From Melampsora larici-populina 98AG31 (lineage: Eukaryota; Basidiomycota; Pucciniomycetes; Pucciniales; Melampsoraceae): a stretch of DNA of 64,000 nt. The position numbers and the translations under genes are program-made. Shown here piece after piece: positions 1 through 9,401 of this stretch (within the stretch, counting starts at the first letter, position 1; each line of letters starts with the position of its first letter). The stretch lies in contig NW_006768851.1 in NCBI RefSeq assembly GCF_000204055.1, positions 62,001 to 126,000 on the forward strand, read 5' to 3'. Below the pieces are notes generated by a model. The model was not told the DNA's origin. It made no database searches and saw only the letters and a program-made list of their open reading frames with translations.

Positions 1-62
1 GAATCACCTGACTGGTATAATTGAGAACATGCACTTATTCCAACCCGTTCTATTTTCCATAG

Positions 63-1156
63 TATGGTAATCATCGTCATCTCAGTAGCAACTAAAGGTC
101 CCACAGTAAACCCCAGCTTACGGGGTGACCCAAACAAACGGTGGACTCTCATCGAGCCCGGTCTGACAGAAGCCATCGGGGTGATAAGTGAGGAAACCTT
201 CTCAAATGAAAGATAGAAGATCTCATTCATGGTTCAATTTGTTCAGGTTTTGCATTTGTATGCCATCACAATTCTCGTACGTAATATGACTACCAGCGTG
301 TAGATGGTCCAATGGACTAATCGTAAAGAATCATCTTTTCGTAGTACTCATCTATGGGTCATTGAAAACACCTACACTCGATCGGTTCGCTCAAGTGATA
401 CATGTATCAACTGCATTATCAGTCATTGCTTGCCTGATAATGTCTTTCTCGGGCTTTCTGACCTTCACCCAACTGACACAGGCGTACGTGGCTTTTTTCT
501 AACACCTTTTCCCTGAGATATTTTGGCTTGACCTGTATCTATATCTCTACCCAGTAACATTCTCAATAATTTTCCAAATGATGATATTGTAATCAATATC
601 GCTCGAGTTTGTTTTGGACTCAATATGTTCACCACCCTTCCCCTCGAATGCTTTGTTTGCCGTGAGGTGAGTCGGATTTTAAATCTCTGACCCTTGAAAC
701 ACTACCTTTTGCATCTCTTCTGATCAGCGTATACGGTTTTCTGGTGCGCCCAGACCATCGAGACATTCTTCTATCACAACAAAACATTTGACCAAACGCG
801 ACATGTGATTTACACCACTCTACTGGTCGGCAGTGGATTGCTCAGTGAGTATCGAGACTTCGACTGTAATCCAGACCTGAAAGATCTAACATTCATTTCT
901 ATTCTTGACAGTCTCTTTATCGACCTGTGATCTTGGAATCGTTCTAGAACTGACTGGTGGATTTGCAGCATCAGCATTAGCTTTTGTCTTTCCAGCTGCT
1001 TGTCATCTTAAACTTTCAACAAAATCAATTTATTCTTCTCAAAACTTTGGTGCACTCTGTTTAGTAATCTTTGGTCTAGCAGTCATGGTCATTTCAACTG
1101 TAGGATCTTTGTATAAAGCTTTAGATCCTTCTAAACCTGCAAAGGTTTGTAATTAA
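63..1156 (+). CDS. SLC38/AVT-type amino-acid transporter, 3' part (5' end outside window)
   Basis: Multi-pass membrane amino-acid transporter of the SLC38 / fungal Avt family, expected in the vacuolar or plasma membrane. Splicing gives exons at about 63-187, 247-276, 345-483, 555-661 (or 666), 728-844 and 912-1156, all with GT-AG introns and matching phases except the 555 exon donor, which is ambiguous. Joined peptides show the family's conserved stretches in order: GDPNKRW, EAIGVIS followed by FAFVCHHNS, SLKTPTLDRFAQVIHVST, FSGFLTFTQLTQANILNNFP, GLNMFTTLPLECFVC, RHVIYTTLLVGS, and LSTCDLGIVLELTGG with the hydrophobic C-terminal helices. Family helices 1-4 lie upstream of the window, so the gene is partial at its left edge. 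About ten residues (YTVFWCAQTI) just before ETFFYHN look extra compared with my memory of the family, which may mean one splice site is wrong. Family assignment is firm; substrate and membrane are inferred. Confidence 0.88.
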
Positions 1157-2152
1157 ATAACGAAAAAGATTGATTTTTTTGGATGGAATAAGGTATTGGT
1201 GTTCATATATACACAAGTTAATAGACTAGTTTGATCCGTTTGCAATTCAAAAATCTATAGAATGTTAAAAGCTCTGTCCTCCCAAGCCTCGGGAACTAAA
1301 TTCATAGCTGAAGATCCCGAGCGTATGCGTATGTATTTACAAAAAGATCAGGAACACAGGATTATTTTCTCATGCTGCTCAAGTAGCAATGATCACACAT
1401 CCTCATACGCCCCCTAAACACAATATGACACCCGTAACATCTTGAATTTGTTGTCAAGATCTGATAAATAACTTTATTCAACTCAGCCGTTGTTGTCTGT
1501 CATGATGGCCCAACATTTTACATCAAAATGGTGTGAGGTGGCCCAGGGATCAAGTTGAATATTGTTAAGTGTCAAGAACTTTCATGACATTGGTAAGGTA
1601 ATACTACAAATGGTGAAACCGTTGAGTTTGATGTTTAGGTGAAGAAGGCAAGCCATATACATATGGTCAATCTCTGTGATTCCCACCTTTTCCCTTTCCA
1701 TTGGTTCCCTTCTTGAACCTTCCAAGCGTGATTTTCTCCTATTCATTTCTATGGTTCTCAAAGAGATGTTTTTTGATAAGACACGAGCCAACGAGATTGT
1801 GTATCATAACATCTGCAATACGTCAAATATACTACCATCTACCTGCTTATAAATATATCCTTGTTCTTACGCCTATACAAAGAGTCATCCCTCCCGTTTT
1901 GGAGTAGAGCTTAGCCTTTAGTACGTTTGATTTCTCCTTCAAAACGAATCAAAAAGTTTATCGAATCACAATGCACAGGCTAAAGATGAGAATGTGTGGA
2001 TTTCAGAAAGTGGTATGTTATGGAAAGAAAGGTGACATGAATCCAACTGGCTTACTTTAATCTTACATTTCTATCTCTTTTGAATGTTTGTTTTATCTGA
2101 AACTAGGCAATTGGCGCCCAGCCGCCACATAGTCACGTTGTAGCTACACCAC
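1157..2152. other. Intergenic stretch, no gene seen
   Basis: About 1 kb between the transporter stop and the left end of the Harbinger element. The short ORFs on both strands have no splice-consistent extension or recognisable motif. It probably holds the transporter 3' UTR and terminator. Confidence 0.5.
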
Positions 2153-2220
2153 ACATTGCATAATTATGGGATACAAAGTACAAATCCGGACTCGTGCCCG
2201 GGCACGTGCCCAGAAGTCCG
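2153..2220 (+). repeat. Left terminal inverted repeat of the Harbinger element
   Basis: It pairs with 6404-6486 in inverted orientation. It lacks a 16-base segment present in the right copy between ACATTGCATAAT and TATGGGATAC. Confidence 0.9.
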
Positions 2221-2281
2221 AATTCCATTTTTGGCGGTAAATCTGTACTCTGGACTTCTGGGCACGTGCCCGGGCACGAGT
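2190..2281. repeat. Subterminal hairpin of the left Harbinger end
   Basis: The 30 bases at 2190-2219 recur in perfect inverted orientation at 2252-2281, separated by 32 bases. Each arm is itself palindrome-rich (GGGCACGTGCCC overlapping GTGCCCGGGCAC). The right end of the element has only one copy of this block. Confidence 0.9.
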
Positions 2282-2355
2282 TCAGCTTTGAATCCTCCGT
2301 CAGCCAGATTCACCTCATCTAACTCCAACCCTGCGAACTCCTCAGCACCAACTCC

Positions 2356-4028
2356 ATGCCCCGTTTCCATCGCAAGCAATCCCTCAGACGGTCAATTCAA
2401 GTGGAACGTCACGCACGCAAAGCCCTGCGAGACAACAACCTACCCCTTCTAGCCAACTTTGGAGTCGATATCGCTGGCGCCCACTTCCTATTCCGGATGC
2501 TTCACGCCCTAGCGCTCTTTCGCCAATCGATCACAGACGATGATAAAAAAAAACCGCTCTCGTAACTCTTGTCGGTATTCTCGAGTTGATACCCGCTTTG
2601 GATCAAAACTATAACCTCCTTCGCTGGGGATATCATCTGCGAAGACAGGCTATTTCAGATCTTGAAGTCCTAGATGAAGCACTCACGATCTTAAATAATA
2701 AGCGATTTGTTTCAAACAGGATCCCTCGTGGTCGTAAGGAACTCCGAAATGCCTGGTTCTCTCAAGTGCTGATTGAAGGTGGCGATGGCTTCATCAAGCT
2801 CGTAAGTGACAGATCTTCATTTTTAAATGTGACTTGTATTTCACCTGCTTAGTGAGGTTTCTTTTCAGGCCCGAATGTCAAAGTTAGCTTTTAATAAGCT
2901 GATTGATTTAATTGAGGATAATCCTGTATTTCATAACAACTCGAACATGAAGCAGGCTCCTGTTTGGTGGCAGACGTTGGTGGCACTTGCAAACTTAGGA
3001 ACTGGAGGAAATGGTGGAGACCATTTCCATGTGGCCAGGATGTTCAATTGCTCAGGTAAGGTTGAATTGTAATTTCTATTTGTACTTAAGATTTTCCCGC
3101 TTCATTTTTGCTTCACTTCTATCCACAGAAGGAAGCGTGCAAAATTGGACAAAACGGTTCATCCATGCCGTTCTCAGTTTGAAAGACCAGTACATGCGGT
3201 GGCCAACTCCTCAAGAACGCTTGGCTCTGAAAGAAGAAACTGCGTCGATGACTTTCTTCAAAGACTGTGTGGGATTTGTAGATGGTACCCTGATTGCCCT
3301 GGCTTCAGCTCCTCGGGTGACACCTGAAGATTATTATACCCGGAAGAACTTCTATGCGTACAACATAATGCTGGTATGTGATATTCATCGGAGGGTGACT
3401 TATTACGAATTGGGGTGGTGTGGTAGTGTGCACAATCAGCGTGTGTTCCGGTCTTCAAAGGTCTGTCTCGTCAACGTAACTCATCAATTCACAGTCTTAC
3501 TAATCACATTCCCATTTTGCATCTATTTAGTTGTACAAAAATCCCAACCTTTATTTTGAAAAAGATGAGTATATACTAGCCGACTCCGCGTATACGGTAT
3601 CCGATGTGGTGATTCCTTGTCTCAAACGATGTGCTGGTCACAGCCTTCGATCTGATGAAGACGCTTTCAATAAAGCAATCAGTGTGTTGCGGGTTATCAT
3701 TGAACATTGTAACGGAATGTTGAAAGGCAGATTTCAATCTTTAAAAGAACTTAGATTAGTCATCAAGGACGCCTTGACTGCATTGCAAGCTAACCAGTGG
3801 ATCAAAGTATGTTTGATCATACATAACTTCCTCATCTCTATCAAAGAGGACTGGTCTGGTGTACTGGGGACGTTAGACGAACCTCTTGATTACCAACCGC
3901 GCCGTCGAAATACACCTCCGGGTGCCCCAAATTTTGATAATGACAATTCAATTTTAAGAACAGAGCGTGATACACGTCAAAGAGATGATCTTTTTGCTGA
4001 ATTCTTAATGACCAGACAAAATCATTAA
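2356..4028 (+). pseudogene. Harbinger DDE transposase, one frameshift
   Basis: DDE nuclease of the PIF/Harbinger family (DDE_Tnp_4 type), which would cut and rejoin the element's ends. Exons are 2356-2801, 2869-3055, 3129-3460 and 3531-4028, with GT-AG introns and matching phases. Acidic residues lie in the expected contexts: D in FVDGTLIALA, D in ILADSAYTV, and E in VIIEHCNGMLKGRF. GSVHNQRVF corresponds to the usual GSxHDxRVF segment. Reading from the first ATG hits a stop soon after a run of nine A at 2545-2553. The next frame continues without stop into the rest of exon 1 (VTLVGILELIPALDQN), so one base is missing or two are extra in this homopolymer. It could be a real inactivating mutation or a sequencing error. 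Everything downstream is open and looks intact. Confidence 0.88.
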
Positions 4029-4410
4029 GATATTTATTTTATTACATACCTTAGTTTGGGTGAACCCATTGTGGTGGCTTTTTCTTACTTAAGTGCTCAC
4101 TTTTTTTGTTTGAAGTTTTTTTTTTATGTATTCTCCTTTTATGTTATTTTCAAATAAAGTATCTATTTGATTCATTTCGAAAGTGGCAAATAATAAAAAT
4201 CGATTTCAAAATAACAGATTTCAGATTGAGTGCAAACAAGCCAGAGCGAGACAAATGGGACCTATTTAATACTAAGAGGAATCATTATAGATATAAAAAA
4301 AAGAAATGTAAAACAAGATAATTTTTTATTTTGATTTGAGAGAGGTTTTAATTTTTTTTAAAGAGTTGAAGTTTTGACGAAAAGAAAGTACAAGAGATAT
4401 AACTCTTTTG
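4029..4410. other. Spacer between the convergent Harbinger genes
   Basis: AT-rich sequence with T runs and AATAAAGTA-like signals around 4154, presumably the shared 3' UTR and polyadenylation region. No coding sequence is supported. Confidence 0.55.
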
Positions 4411-6267
4411 TCAAACACCTGAGCCTGAAGCTGAACTCAATTGCATCATCGATTGTGCGTGTTGCGCAGCGAGCATTGCGTCCTGAAGGCTGAGGTTATG
4501 ATCTTTCATCAAGGTACTAATCAGATGAGCATTTCGTGCCACTTGTTGATGTTCATATTCAGCTTTCATTTGCTTCATCTCAAGTGAATGTTTTTCCTTT
4601 CGCGAGTCTAAATCAAACTTATCACTGCTTAACTTCACATCAACCAATTCCAGTTCAATCTGAGATTGCTTAACTTCACATCAACCAATTCCAGTTCAAT
4701 CTGAGATTTTTTTTTTGCTTCTTCAGGGCTGAACTCGGTTTGTTTCGGTTGTTGTCCACAAATAGAGCTACCCATGTTTTCAACTACCTGAGCCAAACGT
4801 TCCATACTTTGACCATGTTTAAAAAAAGCTTGTTGCTCCAAAGTATTGAGGTTTGGATCCGCTCGGACATTTGAACTTGCTTGTAGAGGGGTTGATCCGA
4901 ATTGATTTCCTTGTAAGAGAGCCTGGATTGAAGACGCCGAACCAGAAGTTCGGCTTCTTTTGCTGAAGGTCCCAACGCTAGTAGAGTCAACTGAGTTTCC
5001 AGAACCTGTGCGCTTGAGTGATGAAGAGGTCGTTTGAGTCTCAGATTGGGCTTGAAAAGAATCTCTCGGTCGGAACGGGGTGGGTGTGTAAGGGATTTGA
5101 CCGTCATCTGGAATTTCATCGTTGTCATTCAAGACATTCATGAAGTCTTCCATAGTTGGCTCTTTGGAACTACTGTTTAAACCATCTTCCACAGCATTTG
5201 TTGATAAAGCCTCTTGCATAGAACGGCTTTGAAGCTCCTCATAAACTACATTTGAATTAACTGAATGTTCTCTTGAATCACGCTCCATTTGAACTTCGCT
5301 TTCAAGGTTTTGAGTAGGTGCAGGTAAACCGTGCGCGGCAGCGAGTCTGACATTAGCATGTCGGGTTCCAAAGACGGGCTCCAGTTCCACGAAGTATCTA
5401 CACTTCTTCAAGATAGATGCTAAGAAGAATGCGAGAAAAGACATTAGAACAACACATAAGGGAAACATGCATAGATCCAGCATGATTGCTTACCGAAGGC
5501 TACCTTTTCCATTTTAATCCATTCAGGATTATCATCAGCCCAACCTTTCGCAGCCTTGACTTCCTTCGCTGTCATCCAAGTGCCTTGGCCAGTCCGGTTT
5601 CGCTCATCATCGGCTTTGCGCCAAGCCTCTTCTAATCGCATAATCTGTATCACAATATTGATTTATGAAGAAATCAATAAAGTGAGACTGAGACATCAAC
5701 AAAGGAAAGAAACATGAATAAGACAAAAATATGTACCTTTTTCCGGATCGTGTTCGCATCTTGCCAAGTGATTCCATTATCTATGAAATACCTTTCAATC
5801 TCTTCAGCCACAGCTCGCTTTTCAGATTTGTTATCTTTGAATCTACTGAAATTATGTTCATCTGTGAGCCAATTGAGCAATAAGTACATCAAAGATTTCC
5901 CCGCCCCATTATCATCATTTTCCCAATGAATGGTTGTCCTGCGGCCCTTCTCATCCTCGTCATTAGAACTTTCATCATCAGATTTCGGCTTTTTGGACTT
6001 CTTCGATTTTGGTTTCCGACTTTTTGACTTAGGAGGCGAGCGTGGTTTGGGTTGATCTGCTTTTGATTTACGAGGTTTCTTAGCTTTGGGCATTTTGTTT
6101 TTGTTGGGAACACTTGAGCCGGCGGATTGAGCTAGTTGGATCGCGCCAGTGAGCACCTGACTGAGAGTTGAAGGGTCCAGTTGGAGATGAGTAGCGTTAG
6201 GATCTGGTTCGGAAGAAGGGTCAAGGGAATTGAAGGTATCAGAGGGTATATCTTGAGACGACGACAT
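4411..6267 (-). pseudogene. Harbinger Myb/SANT-like DNA-binding protein, frameshifted
   Basis: Second protein of Harbinger elements, which binds the element ends and recruits the transposase. Exons on the minus strand are 6267-5737, 5644-5494 and 5419-4411. The N-terminal part has a long basic linker of K/R/P/S repeats. It is followed by a trihelix/SANT-like domain (start WENDDNGAGKSL, then WLTDEHNFSRFK, EEIERYF and GITWQDANTIRKKV, continuing in exon 2 as MRLEEAWRKADDERNRTGQGTW). The C-terminal part is Ser/Gln-rich with a likely coiled coil. A 41-base direct duplication at about 4626-4707 shifts the frame after ELELVDVKLS. The original reading resumes as SSDKFDLDSRKEKHS and runs to a stop at 4411. 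Without the duplication the gene would be open throughout. Confidence 0.82.
4626..4707. repeat. 41-bp tandem duplication inside the Harbinger second gene
   Basis: Two adjacent identical copies beginning TGCTTAACTTCACATC. The length is not a multiple of three, so the duplication breaks the minus-strand gene. Confidence 0.93.
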
Positions 6268-6403
6268 GAAATTAAAGTTAATCTGGTATGTGGGTATTGA
6301 ATTGGGTGTGTGGAATCTGAGCGGAGATCAGATTTGGGCAGTGAATTGGGCAGTGAGGTGGGAATTAAGTTTTGCCCAGTTTTTCCCTCGTGTCCGGGAA
6401 ACT

Positions 6404-6486
6404 GGACTTCTGGGCACGTGCCCGGGCACAAGTCCGGATTTGTACTTTGTATCCCATAAATGATGATATGTATCATTATGCAATGT
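6404..6486 (-). repeat. Right terminal inverted repeat of the Harbinger element
   Basis: Inverted copy of 2153-2220 with 16 extra bases near the outer end. The extra segment makes a small palindrome (ATGATACATATCAT on the minus strand). Confidence 0.9.
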
Positions 6487-6982
6487 AAGGCCATCGGGGC
6501 CGGCCATTGCTCGCCTGTCGGAGCCACTCCTCACAAACAGACCTGGAATAGGCCTTCGCAATAGGCCACACATTGTCCTGCCCAAACATTAGCTGTGTCT
6601 CTCGCCATGTTCAGGGAGGCCACTCAACATTGTCTGCGTTTCAGACCACCCCGTTGACTACCACCACTAGCACTGCATGACCTGACATCACGATGCCCTT
6701 GGATATCAATAGACCAACGGACAGATCAATCACCTTAACCCTTGTAGGGAGAACCACGACGAACCCTTAATCTCAAACGAAGTTCTAATGCGAAGTCAAT
6801 TCGAATTACGACAATGGACCCTTATCCACGTCATCTAACCACGACCTTTCACGTTGCAACTCGCCTCATCTTTGCACCATTTGACGACTATAAAGCAATT
6901 GCCTATCTGCGCAAGAGAAATAAGCTATCCAATTATTCGCTCTCAACACCAACCAAGCTTCCTGTCACGCTTCATAGCCCTG
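6487..6982. other. Non-coding stretch ending in a promoter
   Basis: No gene is supported between the Harbinger end and the ATG at 6983. A TATA-like box (CTATAAAG, 6888-6895) lies about 90 bases before that ATG and is followed by a C/A/T-rich leader. Confidence 0.45.
6888..6895 (+). promoter_or_regulatory. TATA-like box for the 6983 gene
   Basis: CTATAAAG about 90 bases upstream of the ATG. The neighbouring genes at 8251 and 16380 have a similar box at about 100-190 bases. Confidence 0.45.
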
Positions 6983-7483
6983 ATGTCTGCCACAAACTAT
7001 GCTGAACACCCCGTATCTCCATTGAGCGATCCTCAATTCTTGAATGTGTTAAACAGTCACTTCCTACAATGTGTGTCCAACACGCACTCCATCTCGTTCT
7101 CAATGTTGTGCGGTTGCTGACAATTTCTCGTGCCAGATATCGAACCATCGAAATTGTTTATCTTCGAAACTGGAGTCACTACCAGGATGCATCTGTGGCA
7201 CAATTATGCCTTTCGAATTCGTGATTTTGGATCACCTCGTGCCTCAAGCCTTGTTTTTACACTACAACCTGCTCCTGACATCCCAGACCCCGACCGTGAG
7301 TTCATCGTAACAATCCACAGACGTAGTACTTTCTCTAATACCTGACACGTTTTAGGATACATCGTTGCGGTACTAAACTTGGACCAACAAAAATCACCGC
7401 ATGAGACCGTCTTCATGGTCATTACGCAAACAATTATTTCCAAAACGTCCATAGAGATCACGCCTTTGGCAAAAGTCGCCTAG
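6983..7483 (+). pseudogene. Small unknown protein of the Helitron-flanking cluster, in-frame stop
   Basis: Function unknown. Reading from ATG 6983 gives MSATNYAEHPVSPLSDPQF and continues to a TGA just after SMLCGC. The same frame then stays open (PDIEPSKLFIFETGV, HLWHNYAFRIRDFG, LQPAPDIPDPD). A 60-base GT-AG intron at 7296-7355 with a CTGAC branch-like motif joins in phase to YIVAVLNLDQQ and TVFMVITQTIISKTSIEI, ending at TAG 7481-7483. Alternating hydrophobic strands suggest a small beta-rich domain. The single TGA could be a nonsense mutation, a read-through codon or a sequencing error. The intron that restores an open frame is the best evidence that this was a real gene. Confidence 0.5.
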
Positions 7484-8250
7484 AGTACCAATGAGGCTAT
7501 TGCACCCTATACACCACACCAAAGTGTTTCGTAGAACAATGGCTCCGCCCTTGGATTGTGTATGACATACATTGTATTGCTGACATACTCATCGTGTCCG
7601 CCTTCATCCCGATCATCACCTGTTGCATGTAATACAAACCCTATAGCATACACCACCACAATGAGGCACTTTGTCTACTATCGGTGTCTGAGGCTCAATT
7701 GATGCGTTCATACTGGGTCCCATTGTCGGCGCAGGCTACCCTCGCAACCTCCCTGCACATTGACCCCCCACGTCTCCCAATCGTTGACCAAGTGAACAGC
7801 CCAAAACCGATTTTCGCGTGTATGCCAATGCTCCAATGCCAATTTCCAGGCCACATCGGACCACATTGCTCATGTAAACTGTGTCACCTTCTGTCTTTCC
7901 CGGCCCGCTCCTTGAACCCAAGCATATGAGATTGTTCAATATCCAGTCGTAGTACCGCTGTCTTCCCCCCAATGAATTCAAACACGTAGAGCAATCTTAC
8001 GGGCTTACTGTCAAGGACCCTTCTCATTCCTTACTGAAACCAGACGAATCCCAGCCTACGTTGCGGGCAAGGCATTACCTTCACCATCCACCGACACAAT
8101 GAGAGCCACTGATTATCATTCCCGACACACAGCTTCCACCACTATAAAAGCACAATTATACCGTCAAATCAAACCAAACACTTCCTCAGGCCATTATTTT
8201 AATTAATCTTTACACGCCCTAAATCAACCTCGCCCCAATTACTCCACAAA
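7484..8250. other. No supported gene; promoter near the right end
   Basis: ORFs of about 80 residues overlap on both strands and none is convincing. A TATA-like box (TATAAAAG, 8143-8150) and a pyrimidine-rich leader precede the ATG at 8251. Confidence 0.4.
8143..8150 (+). promoter_or_regulatory. TATA-like box for the 8251 gene
   Basis: TATAAAAG about 100 bases before ATG 8251, followed by a C/T-rich leader typical of a fungal promoter. Confidence 0.5.
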
Positions 8251-9047
8251 ATGCGATCCGGAGTCCTAATCACGGCCACCCTCCCCGTCACCAGCGTCGT
8301 CAGTCTGATCATTAAGCGTATCATTTCCCTGTTTACTGACGTACGCCATGTAGTCTACCCGGCGAACACCCGGTGTGCTCGGATGGCACCAGGCCGAGAC
8401 TGTGCTAGTACTTGGCCAAGCTGACGGGCATCTCGACTTTGAACGCATGGCGGCGATCACTTTTTGCAGTGATGAGAGTGTGCTCCAACGTGACACTACT
8501 TATACAATCACTGGACAATTCGGTCAAGATCCAACTACCAAAAGGCCGATGCTTCGACACAATGCAATGAGTCAGGTCGACGTCGGACCCTTTGCATCTT
8601 CACTCGACAACCTCGCAGGTAGAGCACACCTGAGCGCTATTGGTCAAGTCAAGTCTGTACACTTCGAGGAGGGCACGAGAATGGGCATGCCCTGGAACGC
8701 AGTCGTTGTCGTGAAACATGACTATGTTGATCCTCTAGTGAGTTAATCCACTTTAAACATCTCTTCGCATTGCACTCACAAATCCCTATGCTTCACAGAG
8801 ACCGCCGGGCCACGGCAGAACCACTTTCGACATTACACTCCCCTCCCCTCGTACTGGGGCGAACTGGACGTTGGTGTCACTGTGTGCATCAATGCGAGTC
8901 TCATCGGGAAGGACAAAGAGACATCTAGTTTCGTTGCCCAGGTTAGTTCCTTATCAAAGTTAATTGTTTACCAAACTTAACTTTGATCTCGCGCAACAAC
9001 AGATTGAGCACTACACTATCGTAGGCAGTTGCATACCTGTGGTTTAA
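8251..9047 (+). pseudogene. OB-fold-like protein flanking the Helitron core, probably decayed
   Basis: Function unknown; probably a relative of the gene at 15079-16380. The core is in the stretch from about 8354 to 8737 (WHQAETVLVLGQ, DTTYTITGQFGQD, MSQVDVGPFASSLDN, LSAIGQVKSVHFEEG, WNAVVVVKHDYVDP). It lines up with the partner's ALKCKVIAPNN, SSIGVITERRTLIEK and TTVCIVRHTDWDP. After an intron (about 8738-8798) comes VGVTVCINASLIGKDKETSS, parallel to REVSLTGFITGRDRSRH in the partner. After a second intron it ends IEHYTIVG and stops at 9045-9047. The first intron and the join at 8799 do not keep phase with strong splice sites, and FDITLPSP and VGVTVCINA lie in different frames. A one-base indel is therefore likely. 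The OB-fold reading (possible single-strand DNA binding) is inference from the strand pattern only. Confidence 0.5.
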
Positions 9048-9401
9048 ACGTCACGCTGCGACCTCGGCTTCGAGTGCTCGCCCTCAATCAGTGCTGTTTA
9101 GACATTGGCTCAATGAGCCACTTGGTTACCGCGCCCAGCCCTAGAGCCCCTCAGCACGCACTACACAAGATTGCCATACTTGCCCAAGCGATTGAGCATA
9201 ATAGATATTCACAGTATTATTGATACGCATTTTAATGTTGAATACGCTGTCATCAATGAATACGTTTAAGCTGCCTTTCATTGAACCCATGTCTCCTTCT
9301 CCTCCACAAAGGCCACCACGTCGAGGTTAGTGCTAAGACATGTCAAAGGAATGACTGTTAGCCATGTGCCTCCCCAGACATTAAGGGTCTAAGACACTTA
9401 C
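9048..9401. other. Spacer between the 8251 gene and the Helitron helicase stop
   Basis: No gene supported. A Helitron 3' end (hairpin plus CTRR, reversed on this strand) might lie here or further left, but I could not identify one with confidence. Confidence 0.4.

Larger units (their letters stand above)
2153..6486. mobile_element. PIF/Harbinger DNA transposon with TIRs and two convergent genes
   Basis: A 4.3-kb element bounded by long inverted repeats (2153-2220 and 6404-6486) that share ACATTGCATAAT at the outer edge, then TATGGGATACAAAG, then a palindrome-rich block around GTGCCCGGGCAC. Inside are the two genes typical of PIF/Harbinger: a DDE transposase (plus strand, 2356-4028) and a Myb/SANT-like DNA-binding protein (minus strand, 4411-6267). 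Both genes are broken once, so the copy looks recently inactivated. I could not find a convincing TWA target-site duplication at either choice of end. The classification rests on the transposase motifs and the two-gene layout. Confidence 0.88.

Noticed and set aside
1582..1907. Overlapping ORFs of about 70 residues in the first intergenic region
   Set aside because: They overlap on opposite strands, are short and carry no motif.
2149..6489. TWA target-site duplication for the Harbinger element
   Set aside because: Flanking bases at both possible borders (ACATTGC or GGGATAC ends) do not match as direct repeats.
7684..7981. Overlapping 81-residue ORFs on both strands
   Set aside because: Neither shows splice-supported extension or similarity to the neighbouring cluster genes.
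9048..9401. Helitron 3' terminus (CTRR plus hairpin)
   Set aside because: Several weak candidates but none with a convincing stem and adjacent T; the ends remain undefined.
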